Below, one piece after another: positions 43,715-51,442 of a stretch of 53,730 nt of DNA. Below the pieces are notes generated by a model, which was given only the letters and a program-made list of their open reading frames with translations, was not told the DNA's origin and ran no database searches. Source of the DNA: an uncultured Clostridia bacterium (GTDB lineage Bacteria; Bacillota; Clostridia; Oscillospirales; Acutalibacteraceae); the NCBI GenBank assembly GCA_944380885.1, contig CALWIZ010000014.1, positions 1 through 53,730 of the forward strand. The letters run 5' to 3'. Made by a program: the position numbers and the translations under genes. The number at the start of each line of letters is the position of its first letter. The stretch's first letter is position 1.

Positions 43715-43743
43715 ATTATAATAATATAATATTTTTATTACAA
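43715..43743 (-). promoter_or_regulatory. Promoter of the regulator-kinase-htrA operon
   Basis: Minus strand TTGTAA (43743-43738) and TATAAT (43720-43715), 17 bases apart, about 50 bases before the regulator start. Confidence 0.6.
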
Positions 43744-44007
43744 AAATATGAATAATTGTAACTTTCTTTTGCATATAGATATACTTTAACATAACAATTT
43801 AAATATTTCACAATTTATATAAATATAAAAATAAAACCCGAAGCAAATGCTTTGGGATTAATGTAACCGGAGATTGAAAAATGTGCCGACTTTTTCGCGG
43901 GAATCTTAGCTCAGGTAAAAGAAAAAAGCTCGGAGCGCGTTCGCTCCAAGCCATGCTTGTAACGAGGGACTGAAAAAGATGCCAAGCTGACCGTTCGAGC
44001 AATAAAA
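43744..44007. other. Gene-free segment after tRNA-Arg with duplicated terminator flanks, possible tRNA fossils
   Basis: Two leftward hairpin units (43837-43856 and 43928-43951) are each followed by a similar 25-base stretch with GTAAC, a G/A-rich block and TGAAAAA-x2-TGCC. These stretches lie where the tRNA 3' ends lie relative to the real terminators of tRNA-Arg and tRNA-Lys, so they look like decayed tRNA 3' halves. A TTAGCTCAG that resembles a tRNA D-arm is at 43906-43914 on the plus strand. This is inference from pattern. Confidence 0.4.
43921..43951 (-). terminator. Second leftward terminator downstream of tRNA-Arg
   Basis: GCTTGGAGC (43951-43943) pairs with GCTCCGAGC (43936-43928) in the leftward RNA with one G-U, followed by UUUUUU. 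Confidence 0.75.
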
Positions 44008-44047
44008 CAAAAAAACGCCGGACCCAAAAACGAATCGGGTCCAGCGT
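44008..44047 (-). terminator. Terminator of tRNA-Arg
   Basis: An 11-bp stem (44047-44037 with 44025-44015) has one G-U in leftward RNA and a seven-U run. Confidence 0.9.
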
Positions 44048-44052
44048 CACGA

Positions 44053-44129
44053 TGGCGCGCTGAAGAAGATTCGAACTCCCGACCTTCTGGTCCGTAGCCA
44101 GACGCTCTATCCAGCTGAGCTATCAGCGC
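44053..44129 (-). tRNA. tRNA-Arg (anticodon ACG)
   Basis: 77 bases with an encoded CCA. Acceptor GCGCTGA pairs with TCAGCGC, anticodon ACG (complement of 44093-44095) is in loop CTACGGA, and the T-arm is GAGTTCGAATC. ACG arginine tRNA is normally modified to inosine. Confidence 0.96.
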
Positions 44130-44154
44130 ATTGCGGTTTTTGGACCGCCATAGT

Positions 44155-44183
44155 ATAATATCACATATTAAGCATAAAATCAA
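44155..44183 (-). promoter_or_regulatory. Promoter of tRNA-Arg
   Basis: Minus strand TTGATT (44183-44178) and TATTAT (44160-44155), 17 bases apart. Confidence 0.75.
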
Positions 44184-44247
44184 GTATAATTTACAATTTT
44201 TTTAATTTTTTTATTTTTTAAAACAAATAGTCAATATAACTTTAGTA

Positions 44248-44835
44248 TTATAATTCAGAAATATAATCTATTGCAACAGATAATGCTTTTTCGGGATTAC
44301 CTTGATTACAGAATATCACTATTTTGCAGGTAACTGCATCCTTGACTAAATAAAATTCATATTTATTCCGGTAATTTGGCTTTCCCTCCGCCTTTTCCCT
44401 GCTGTAATAATCGGCATATAAATTTCCGTCGTAGCTGAGCCAGCCGTACCCGATCGCCTCCAGCACAGAAGAATAATAATGGCGTCCAACGAGAATGCCC
44501 GACGATGTACCATCCAAAGGAACATAAGTGCCCATATACCTTGTTTCCTCTGACTGAAGATAAGAATTATATTCTTCAGCTTCAGCTTGAGAAACCGGTT
44601 CGATATAATATGACACTATGCCTTTAAATTTCCCTTGCTTAACCGCATTCTCACCTTCTTGTTTTTCTTCCGGTATCGGAAGGCGGTTTAATTCGCTCTG
44701 TAAAAAACCCTTTTCCATATCAATGATTTCCCAAGAGCTTTTGCTGTCATCCCACTTCAGATATGCTATTCCTCCTGCCAGCATACATATAACTATCAAA
44801 ATAATAGTCGTTTTTAAATAATGATGATGTTTCAT
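44248..44835 (-). CDS. Membrane-anchored hypothetical protein
   Basis: 195 residues. MKHHHYLKTT, then one membrane helix (about 10-27), then an outside domain with a Tyr-rich strand pattern (YVPLDGTSSGILVGRHYYS region) and no catalytic motif I recognise. GAGGAGA precedes the ATG at a rather long distance (about 10 bases). It stands alone between tRNA-Arg and the NahK-like gene. Function unknown. Confidence 0.7.
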   Translation of the reverse strand: MKHHHYLKTTIILIVICMLAGGIAYLKWDDSKSSWEIIDMEKGFLQSELNRLPIPEEKQEGENAVKQGKFKGIVSYYIEPVSQAEAEEYNSYLQSEETRYMGTYVPLDGTSSGILVGRHYYSSVLEAIGYGWLSYDGNLYADYYSREKAEGKPNYRNKYEFYLVKDAVTCKIVIFCNQGNPEKALSVAIDYISEL

Positions 44836-44909
44836 AACGACAATATCTCCTCAAAAGCTAAAATTATATTTATTTAATTCATTATATATTTAATTATTTA
44901 AATCTTTTT

Positions 44910-46004
44910 TTATTTTTCGGCAAATTCTGAAACATATGCTTTCATTTTATTCCAGTTTTTTTCCATTTCGCTTACAAGCTTGAGCTGTGTACGGCAGCGG
45001 TCGAGATTCTGTTCTTCCCTTTCGGTTTTGAAATATGTATCGCCTTCAAGGTAATCGGTAAGAAAACGCATTCCGCATTCTACTGTCATCATTTTTGCTC
45101 CTTCGGGCAGAAGCATTATTTCTTCATCTGTAAGAAGTCCGTCACAGCCGTCAAGAAAACCTCTGGTATAGATTTTAAACTTCTCAAAATCAAAATGTAC
45201 TTTTGATAAATCGGTTTCATCCTCCGCGGCGGTACTCGTCCCGAATCTGACAGCATCACCAAAATCGTTGACGGAAAAGCCCGGCATAATTGTGTCAAGG
45301 TCAATAACGCATACCGCTTTTCTTGTCTCGCAGTCAAGCAGTACATTATTGCATTTTGTATCGTTATGGCTGACTCTTAACGGTAACACCCCTGACCTGT
45401 GTTTTTCATCAAGCAAACTGTAAAAATCGCTTCTTGATTTAATAAAATCAATTTCGGTTTGTACTTTTCCCGCCCTGTTGCAGACATCTTTTTCAACAGC
45501 ATAAAGAAAAGCTTCATATCTTTTCCGGGTGTTATGAAAATCAGGAATAATTTCATTCAGACTTTCAGCGGGAAAATCTGCAAGATCACGCTGAAACTTT
45601 CCGAAAGCATACGCGCATTGGTATAAATCATTACCGGTCTGCGGCATATCGACAGTTACGGAATTTTCTATAAATCTGTAAATTCTCCAATAAATCCCGC
45701 TGTCGTCAACATATAAAGTACTGCCGTTTTCAGTTTGTAAGAAATCAAGAAATTTAGATTTCACGGATTTATTTTTAATAAAATCGGTGACATTTCTTAT
45801 ATTTTCCATTATTTCATATATATTTTTAAAAACATTGGAATTTACAGCCTGAAGAACATATTTTAAATTTTTTCCGCTGTCTGATGTGAAATCAATGAGA
45901 AACGTATTGTTTATATGTCCGCTGCCGAAAGCACTGCAGCTCGCAACATTACCCTTTAATCCGTATTTTGACAGAATTTCCGCACATTTACTATTTGAAA
46001 ACAT
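44910..46004 (-). CDS. APH-fold sugar kinase, probable N-acetylhexosamine 1-kinase
   Basis: 364 residues. The kinase signatures are an SGHINNTF nucleotide loop (about 28-35), HNDTKCNNVLL with the catalytic Asp215, and VIDLDTIMPGFSVNDFGDAVRFG with the metal-binding Asp. The HNDTK-x-NNV and DLDT-x-MPG spelling is that of NahK, the kinase that starts GlcNAc/GalNAc and lacto-N-biose use in bifidobacteria and gut Firmicutes. Other APH-fold kinases are possible. No glycosidase is adjacent. Confidence 0.8.
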   Translation of the reverse strand: MFSNSKCAEILSKYGLKGNVASCSAFGSGHINNTFLIDFTSDSGKNLKYVLQAVNSNVFKNIYEIMENIRNVTDFIKNKSVKSKFLDFLQTENGSTLYVDDSGIYWRIYRFIENSVTVDMPQTGNDLYQCAYAFGKFQRDLADFPAESLNEIIPDFHNTRKRYEAFLYAVEKDVCNRAGKVQTEIDFIKSRSDFYSLLDEKHRSGVLPLRVSHNDTKCNNVLLDCETRKAVCVIDLDTIMPGFSVNDFGDAVRFGTSTAAEDETDLSKVHFDFEKFKIYTRGFLDGCDGLLTDEEIMLLPEGAKMMTVECGMRFLTDYLEGDTYFKTEREEQNLDRCRTQLKLVSEMEKNWNKMKAYVSEFAEK

Positions 46005-46054
46005 TGTAAAAAAGCACCGCCGTACATTATATTTTTAACAAGCCACAAGAATAA

Positions 46055-47416
46055 TTATATGCCGAGAAAAATAATTGCAATATTAAAATATATAAAAAGA
46101 GAAATTGCGTCTACTATTGTAGTTATAAACGGACTTGCCATGACCGCAGGGTCAAAACCGATTTTTTTCGCAAATATCGGCAATGAACAGCCAATGATTT
46201 TCGCCACAATAACTGTACAAAACAGCGTCAGGCATACTACGGCTATTTCTGGTATCTGCTTTCCGGCGTCAAAGGTATGCAGAAGCATATAGTCGACAAG
46301 AATCAGCTTTATAAAATTTACACCTGCAAGAACAACGCTGCATAAAAAAGCCACCCTTGTCTCTTTCCAGAGTACTCTGAATATATCACTGAATTCAATA
46401 TCGCCGAGTGAAATACCGCGAATAATAGTTACCGATGACTGACTTCCCGAATTTCCTCCTGTGTCCATAAGCATAGGAATAAACGCAATAAGAGCAGGAA
46501 AAACAGTAAGTTTTTCCTCAAATCCCGAAATTATAGCTCCCGTAAATGTGGCGGAAATCATAAGGAGCAAAAGCCACGGAATACGTGCCTTGAAAGTAGA
46601 GAAAACACTTGTTCTGAAATAGGTCTTATCAGACGGAAGAATAGCCGCCATCTTTTCAATATCTTCGGTGGCCTCTTCCTGAATAACGTCAATAGCGTCG
46701 TCAACCGTTACGACGCCGACAAGTCGGTTTTCTTTATCAACAACCGGCAATGCCATAAGGTCATACTTTTCAAACTGACCGGCGACCTCTTCCTTATCGT
46801 CAAGCGTATTGGCATATATGACATTTTCGTCCATTATATTGCTTATAACACAGTCTTTTCGATTCAGAAGCAAATCTTTTACGGTTACTATTCCCAGCAG
46901 ATGACGGCTTGCGTCAATAACATAGCAGGTATATATTGCTTCCGTGTCAAGTCCGACTGCGCGTATCCGGTCAAACGCCATATCGACTGTCATATGCTTT
47001 TTCAGGTCCACATACTCGGTCGTCATAATGCTTCCGGCACTGTCATCAGGATACGCAAGAAGCTGATTTATCATTTTTCTGGTTTTCGCGTCAGTCTGGG
47101 CAAGAATACGTTTCGCGACAGTAGCCGGCATTTCGTCAATAATATCGACAGTATCGTCCATAAAAAGCTCGTCCATTACTTCTCGAAGCTCGGTATCGCT
47201 GAAGGCTTCTATAAGCAGCTGCTGCATTTCCGAATCCATTTCAACAAAAACCTCAGCCGCAAGCTCTTTCGGAAGTATACGGAAAATTACCGGCAGTTCT
47301 CTTTCCTCAACATCTTCAAGTATCTGTGCTATATCCGCCGGATTCATATCCGAAAGGAGTTCTCGCAGGCGGGCATATTTCTTTCCTTCGATAAGCTCAA
47401 AAATTTCTTCCTGCAT
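46055..47416 (-). CDS. mgtE: Magnesium transporter MgtE
   Basis: 453 residues from the ATG at 47416, preceded by GGGAGG; an in-frame codon at 47500 would give a 28-residue extension inside the leader. An N-terminal superhelical domain (about 1-130), a CBS pair (about 130-260) and a C-terminal pore of five helices follow. The pore signature FIPMLMDTGGNSGSQSS is present. MgtE closes when cytoplasmic Mg2+ is high through the N and CBS domains. It is transcribed alone from its own promoter. Confidence 0.94.
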   Translation of the reverse strand: MQEEIFELIEGKKYARLRELLSDMNPADIAQILEDVEERELPVIFRILPKELAAEVFVEMDSEMQQLLIEAFSDTELREVMDELFMDDTVDIIDEMPATVAKRILAQTDAKTRKMINQLLAYPDDSAGSIMTTEYVDLKKHMTVDMAFDRIRAVGLDTEAIYTCYVIDASRHLLGIVTVKDLLLNRKDCVISNIMDENVIYANTLDDKEEVAGQFEKYDLMALPVVDKENRLVGVVTVDDAIDVIQEEATEDIEKMAAILPSDKTYFRTSVFSTFKARIPWLLLLMISATFTGAIISGFEEKLTVFPALIAFIPMLMDTGGNSGSQSSVTIIRGISLGDIEFSDIFRVLWKETRVAFLCSVVLAGVNFIKLILVDYMLLHTFDAGKQIPEIAVVCLTLFCTVIVAKIIGCSLPIFAKKIGFDPAVMASPFITTIVDAISLFIYFNIAIIFLGI

Positions 47417-47442
47417 ATAAATCCTCCCTTTCAGATTCCGAC

Positions 47443-47521
47443 AAAAAAACCCGCCAAAATTCATCACGTGGAAGTATAAAAATATTTTAATAAATATCAT
47501 ACATTCCGCAGATATGACGGG
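47443..47521 (-). promoter_or_regulatory. Structured leader / long terminator-like element upstream of mgtE
   Basis: In the leftward RNA, CCCGUC (47521-47516) pairs with GGCGGG (47455-47450), followed directly by seven U (47449-47443). Between them an inner hairpin is formed from GGAA, GUAU and AUAUUU with their complements (about 47507-47470). The element lies 27 bases before the mgtE ATG. It matches no M-box sequence I know. Regulatory use (attenuation) is inferred. Confidence 0.5.
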
Positions 47522-47555
47522 TATTTTAATGTTGAAAAATAAAATTTCTTATATA

Positions 47556-47584
47556 ATTATACGCTTTAAGCAATATTTTGTCAA
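47556..47584 (-). promoter_or_regulatory. Consensus SigA promoter of mgtE
   Basis: Minus strand TTGACA (47584-47579) and TATAAT (47561-47556), 17 bases apart, an exact consensus. The -35 overlaps the spoVAD stop codon. The predicted start near 47549 gives a leader of about 130 bases. Confidence 0.85.
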
Positions 47585-48588
47585 TCATTTTTGATATTGA
47601 GAAGATGCGCTATTCCGGGTATGGAAGACCCCTGAAAGGACGATGTCGGAGATAAAAGCGCGCCGGTAGACATGAAGAGTATATTTTTGAAATCACCTTG
47701 TTCTAATCTGTGTAAAATATATGAACACAAAACCGACGCACTGCATCCGCAGCCGGACGCACCTGCGTGAACATCCTGTTTTTCTCTGTCGAAAATAATA
47801 AGACCGCAGTCACTGTGGCGGCATCTTATATCTGTTTTTTCTCTTTCTAAAAGTTCGTATAAAAGGTTTGTGCCGACATAGCCCAAATCTCCGGTAAATA
47901 TGATATCATAATCCTCGGCTTTGGTGCCTGTGTCACTGAAAAAATGAAGCAGTGTATCAGCCGCCGCAGGAGCCATAGCCGCACCCATATTATTAGTATC
48001 CTTAATTCCGTAATCCGCAATTTCCCCGAAAGTAACAGAATTTATATATGGTTTTCCGGCTCCTCTCCCAAGCACTAAAGCTCCCGAGCCGGTTACTGTC
48101 CACTGCGCGGTCGGAGTTCTCTGGGAACCGTAATTGAGCGGAAAACGGTACTGTCTTTCCGCCGAACAGAAATGCGACGATGTGACAGCGGCAGTGTGTT
48201 CCGCCGCGCCGCTGTCAACAAAAAGCGCTGCGAGCCCGGCAGACAGCGACATTGTTGAGCAGGCACCGTACAATCCTATAAACGGTATACCGAATTCTTT
48301 TAGACCGAAAGAGCTGCCTATACACTGATTGAGCAAATCTCCCGCAAAAATATTGTCTATATCCTTTTCTTCAAGCCGCGCTTTTTCAAGTGCAATTTTT
48401 ACTGCTGTTTTCTGCAGCTTGCTTTCAGCCTTTTCAAAGGTTTTTTCTCCGAAAAAGCTGTCCTCGGTATAAAAATCAAATTCTTCTGAAAGGGGACCTT
48501 CATGCTCTTTTTTGCCGACAACCGAAGCGTATCCTAAAATTGACGGCTTGTTTTCAAATATTATTGTTCTTTTACCAGTCTTTTTCAT
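47581..48588 (-). CDS. spoVAD: Stage V sporulation protein AD
   Basis: 335 residues. It has a thiolase-like fold: VTSSHFCSAERQYRFP and the SGCGCSASVL stretch are SpoVAD patterns, and the length matches the family (about 337). SpoVAD binds dipicolinic acid and helps move it into the spore. It lies 9 bases after spoVAC. The next gene downstream is mgtE rather than spoVAE. Confidence 0.95.
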   Translation of the reverse strand: MKKTGKRTIIFENKPSILGYASVVGKKEHEGPLSEEFDFYTEDSFFGEKTFEKAESKLQKTAVKIALEKARLEEKDIDNIFAGDLLNQCIGSSFGLKEFGIPFIGLYGACSTMSLSAGLAALFVDSGAAEHTAAVTSSHFCSAERQYRFPLNYGSQRTPTAQWTVTGSGALVLGRGAGKPYINSVTFGEIADYGIKDTNNMGAAMAPAAADTLLHFFSDTGTKAEDYDIIFTGDLGYVGTNLLYELLEREKTDIRCRHSDCGLIIFDREKQDVHAGASGCGCSASVLCSYILHRLEQGDFKNILFMSTGALLSPTSSFQGSSIPGIAHLLNIKND

Positions 48589-48597
48589 TTTTTCACC

Positions 48598-49041
48598 TTA
48601 AAACATTCCGGCAATCCAGAGAATAATACCGTAAACGGCAGAGGCCGTAATTCCGAACACCAGCACAGGACCGGCTATTGTAAACATTTTAGCACCGAGT
48701 CCCAGTACCTGACCCTCGCTTTTAAATTCTATTGCCGGCGACACAACGGCATTCGCAAATCCCGTTATAGGTACCAATGTGCCGGCTCCCGCCCGCTTTG
48801 CAATTTTATCAAAAATTTTAAGGCCTGTAAGTAAAGCCGCCGCAAATATAAGCGTGGAAGGGACAGCCATTTTCACCACTTTTTCTTCAAAGCCGAGATA
48901 GGTATACAATTCTATCAAAAGCTGTCCCAACACACAAATCAAACCGCCGATTACAAATGCACAGATAAAATCCTTCACTTTCGGTGACGGCGGCGACTGT
49001 TTTTTCGCCATTGCGGCATATTCTTTATTTGTCGGTCGCAT
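48598..49041 (-). CDS. spoVAC: Stage V sporulation protein AC
   Basis: 147 residues with about four membrane helices. FVIGGLICVLGQLL and the RAGAGTLVPITGFANAVVSPAIEFKSEG region (about 90-115) identify SpoVAC rather than SpoVAE, whose matching block differs. SpoVAC is a mechanosensitive-channel-like membrane protein for dipicolinic acid movement. Its AAGGAGG site lies within a strong hairpin (49050-49085). Confidence 0.93.
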   Translation of the reverse strand: MRPTNKEYAAMAKKQSPPSPKVKDFICAFVIGGLICVLGQLLIELYTYLGFEEKVVKMAVPSTLIFAAALLTGLKIFDKIAKRAGAGTLVPITGFANAVVSPAIEFKSEGQVLGLGAKMFTIAGPVLVFGITASAVYGIILWIAGMF

Positions 49042-49049
49042 AAATATAT

Positions 49050-49085
49050 CCTCCTTTTTCTGCTATTGTTAGCAGAAAAGGGAGG
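49050..49085 (-). promoter_or_regulatory. Hairpin hiding the spoVAC Shine-Dalgarno
   Basis: In the leftward RNA CCTCCCTTTTCTGCTA pairs with TAGCAGAAAAAGGAGG around an ACAA loop, 15 of 16 pairs. The 3' arm is the ribosome site itself, 9 bases before the ATG. There is no U-run, so it is not a terminator. Translational control is inferred. Confidence 0.7.
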
Positions 49086-49170
49086 AGTTATACACTGAAA
49101 TCTGCTTTATAGCTTCTAAATACGGCTTAAAGTATTATGATTTTTATTTGAGTCAGTTCAATTTATAACT

Positions 49171-50208
49171 TCATAATGACTGATGACACCTTCCCATGAG
49201 TGGGCGCAGCAGTCCCTTATCAGAGTTGTGATTGCGTTTATACAGCTCAAACGCTTTTTCAAACAGAGCCTTTGCAGTGCGATTCGGATATAAAAGCCTT
49301 CCCTGATGCTCATAGCTGCGCAGCTCATTATCTCGCACTCCGATCTGCACGGTATTGCAGACAAAACCGTACTCCCGCATTCGCGCGGACACGCTTTCAC
49401 ATAAAACCATAAGAGTGATGCGTATATCTTCATCAGTAATAAGGTCTCGCGGAGCGGTAGTGCTGTTTCCTATGGATTTGATTAACGATTTCGCGCCGAT
49501 ATTCGATACCTGAGAAGTATCCAGTCCGTTAGCGAACAGCCAAAGCGTCACTCCGTTCTGAACGAGAAGTCCCCGTAAAACTTTTGACCCGCCTGCGCAA
49601 GATTGCCGATTGTTTTAATGCCGTACCGTTTCAGTCTGTTATGGGTTGCCCTACATAAAGCAGGTCGCTCACAGGCAGCGGCCAGACAATATCACGAAAC
49701 CGGTCGCTTGCAATAACCGTAGTCGCGTCCGGCTTTTTCATATCGCTGCCCAGCTTGGCGAATATTTTATTGTAGCTGACTCCCACAGAGACTATCACGC
49801 CAAGCTCAGCCCTGATTCTTTCTCGCAGCTTATCCGCGATTTCCTTACCGCCGCCGAAAAGACCTGTACTTCCCGTAACATCAAGCCAGCACTCATCAAG
49901 ACCGTACGGTTCGACCTGATCGGTGTACTCGCTGTAAATTCCCGCGCCGTCTGCGAATATTTCATATACAGATCATAGTGCGACGGTACAAAAACAATAT
50001 CCGGACATTTCCGCTTTGCCATCCACAGCGGATTTCCCGTGGCAATCCCGAAAGCTTTCGCGGCGTAATTTTTTGCCAGCACTATTCCGTGACGGGCTTC
50101 CGGGTCACAGGCGAGCGCAACAGGCTTCCCACGCAGCGAGGGATTATACAGGCACTCTACCGATGCGTAAAAATTATTCAAATCCGAATGCAGTATGATT
50201 CTTTCCAT
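49171..50208 (-). pseudogene. Broken Y-family DNA polymerase (DinB/DNA polymerase IV type)
   Basis: Start at the ATG 50208 (MERIILHSDLNNFYASVE, the catalytic first Asp). Near 49940 the frame shifts: the next segment, in another frame, reads EPYGLDECWLDVTGSTG with the catalytic DE pair, then FAKLGSDMKKPD. A second shift near 49648 falls before the RLKRYGIKTIG helix-hairpin segment and a third near 49578 before NGVTLWLFANGLD. The little-finger domain follows to 49171 with TVQIGVRDNEL, but its end is degenerate. Three independent shifts in 1 kb mark a true pseudogene rather than a sequencing slip. Translesion polymerases of this kind ride on mobile elements in Clostridia. Confidence 0.9.
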
Positions 50209-50366
50209 AGGCGTCTCCAAATCCGAACAAATGTCTTATATCTGTATTTCCGCCTTTTATTCTATCGGTAATTATTGGATGCAAAAGATATGCCGGTATT
50301 ACCTGCTGCCCGTACCGGTGAAAGCTTCAAGTCATTTGAAAATATAAAAATTATTTTAATAATAGG
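50209..50366. other. Short gene-free spacer between the polymerase remnant and the antitoxin promoter
   Basis: AT-rich, with no repeats or hairpins that I can defend. Confidence 0.4.
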
Positions 50367-50395
50367 TTGAATTTATCCTATCGATTGTGTATAAT
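50367..50395 (+). promoter_or_regulatory. Promoter of the antitoxin-toxin pair
   Basis: TTGAAT (50367-50372), 17 bases, TATAAT (50390-50395). Transcription would start almost at the GGAGG site, a very short leader. Confidence 0.75.
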
Positions 50396-50414
50396 ATAAA
50401 CGGAGGTGTCATCA

Positions 50415-50657
50415 TTGAATATTAACACAAATAATCTTATTTCCATTACGGAAGCGAATCAAAATTTTTCTAAAGTGGCACGGCTTGTTGATGAAAACGG
50501 TTCTGCCATTATTTTAAAAAACAATGTTCCGCGCTATCTGATCGTCGAGTTCGGGCAGGCAGAAAAGGAACAGCTTGCTTCGGACGAAGATGTTATTTCT
50601 ATATCCAAACGTTTGATTGCAAAAAATAAGCAAGCCTATGAGGTGCTTGCAAAGTGA
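50415..50657 (+). CDS. Phd/YefM-family antitoxin
   Basis: 80 residues from a TTG at 50415, which fits GGAGG 8 bases upstream; GTG at 50406 would overlap that site. The ISITEANQNFSKVARLVDENG stretch is the Phd/YefM DNA-binding core, and the charged C-terminal part would wrap the toxin. It represses its own operon as a dimer. The reading frame is intact although its toxin is not. The stop overlaps the toxin start by 4 bases. Confidence 0.88.
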   Translation: MNINTNNLISITEANQNFSKVARLVDENGSAIILKNNVPRYLIVEFGQAEKEQLASDEDVISISKRLIAKNKQAYEVLAK

Positions 50658-51032
50658 AAAAGCTGACAAAAGAACAGATAATTATGCTCCACAGCGAGCT
50701 GATTCGCAAAACAGGCGGAGTCGACGGACTGATAGATGAAGGTCTGTTAGATTCAGCTTTAAACGCTCCTTTTCAGGGGTTCGGAGATACGGGATACTTT
50801 TCCGTCCATACAGCAAAAAGGAGCGAGACTGGGCTACGGACTTATTTGCAACTACGCTTTTGTTGACGGAAACAAGCGGATCGGCGCGCACGCTATGCTG
50901 GTCTTTTTATCGATTAACGGAATTGAACTCGAATATACACAACGAGAACTGTCCGATATGGTTCTTACTGTGGCGTCCGGGACATTGCAATTTGAAGACA
51001 TGGTCAAATGGATTATAAAACATCAGGCTTGA
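50654..51032 (+). pseudogene. Doc-type toxin (Fic fold) broken by a frameshift and an active-site change
   Basis: The first frame reads MKKLTKEQIIMLHSELIRKT through GFGDTGYF, then loses register at a run of four T (50798-50801). Removing one T restores the protein to 51032. In that second frame the Fic motif reads YAFVDGNKRIG; the Doc motif is H-x-F-x-D-G-N-K-R, so the key His is Tyr. Doc phosphorylates EF-Tu. The toxin is therefore doubly inactive if the reading is right. Its start overlaps the antitoxin stop (ATGA type). Confidence 0.9.
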
Positions 51033-51033
51033 A

Positions 51034-51068
51034 AACGGTGCAGTCCATCGGTAACTGCACCGTTTTTT
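51034..51068 (+). terminator. Terminator of the antitoxin-toxin pair
   Basis: AACGGTGCAGT (51034-51044) pairs with ACTGCACCGTT (51054-51064), followed by TTTT. Confidence 0.88.
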
Positions 51069-51440
51069 ATCCCTGTTTAAGACCGTAAGCCTGCTTTTTT
51101 CCGTCGATTTTTCTTTTTAGTTTTCGGTCGATGGCAACGCCCTTTCCTCTGCGCTCGTCCTCCAAACGTTTTTAAATTATACGGCTGAGATTATGCAGAA
51201 GACGGATAGCACCCAATTCCGCCGATCAATTGCTGCCCGATTTCATGCTATGAAGAAGCTGCTCGGCATACCGGTTTCCGTGTTCCGCGGTGGCAGACAG
51301 ATAGAATTCTGCCTTACTGTAATCCCGCTCCGTTTCTTTGCCGTACAGATATAGTTTGCCGAACAGATATTCTGCCGGAGCAAAGTTACTGGCTGCCGAT
51401 TCAGTCAGCAGTCGGGCGCATGAGATATATTGTGCAATAG
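51067..51440 (-). pseudogene. Relaxase (MobA/MobL-like) C-terminal remnant with Sel1-type repeats
   Basis: The minus strand reads AAEYLFGKLYLYGKETERDYSK in Sel1-like style (shortened here), through GNRYAEQLLHSMKSGSN and a stop at 51228-51226. Another frame then gives AIRLLHNLSRII, and a third gives GKGVAIDRKLKRKIDGKKQAYG to the stop at 51067. This tail order (Sel1 repeats, RLLHxLSRI helix, DRKLRRKI-x-KK end) is what I know from clostridial mobilisation relaxases. The upstream part is replaced by the IS110 fragment. At least two frame breaks. Confidence 0.7.
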
Positions 51441-51442
51441 CA

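Noticed and set aside
43911..44183. Open frame on the minus strand with a LIAQLDRASGYGPEGREFESSSARH-like text
   Set aside because: It is the known spurious translation of tRNA-Arg on this strand, and the tRNA fold is clear.
47417..47549. M-box (ykoK) Mg2+ riboswitch in the mgtE leader
   Set aside because: I could not find the conserved M-box core; the length is too short and only the closing helix and terminator-like end are seen.
49158..49433. Separate 91-codon gene on the minus strand
   Set aside because: It is an alternative frame of the broken polymerase.
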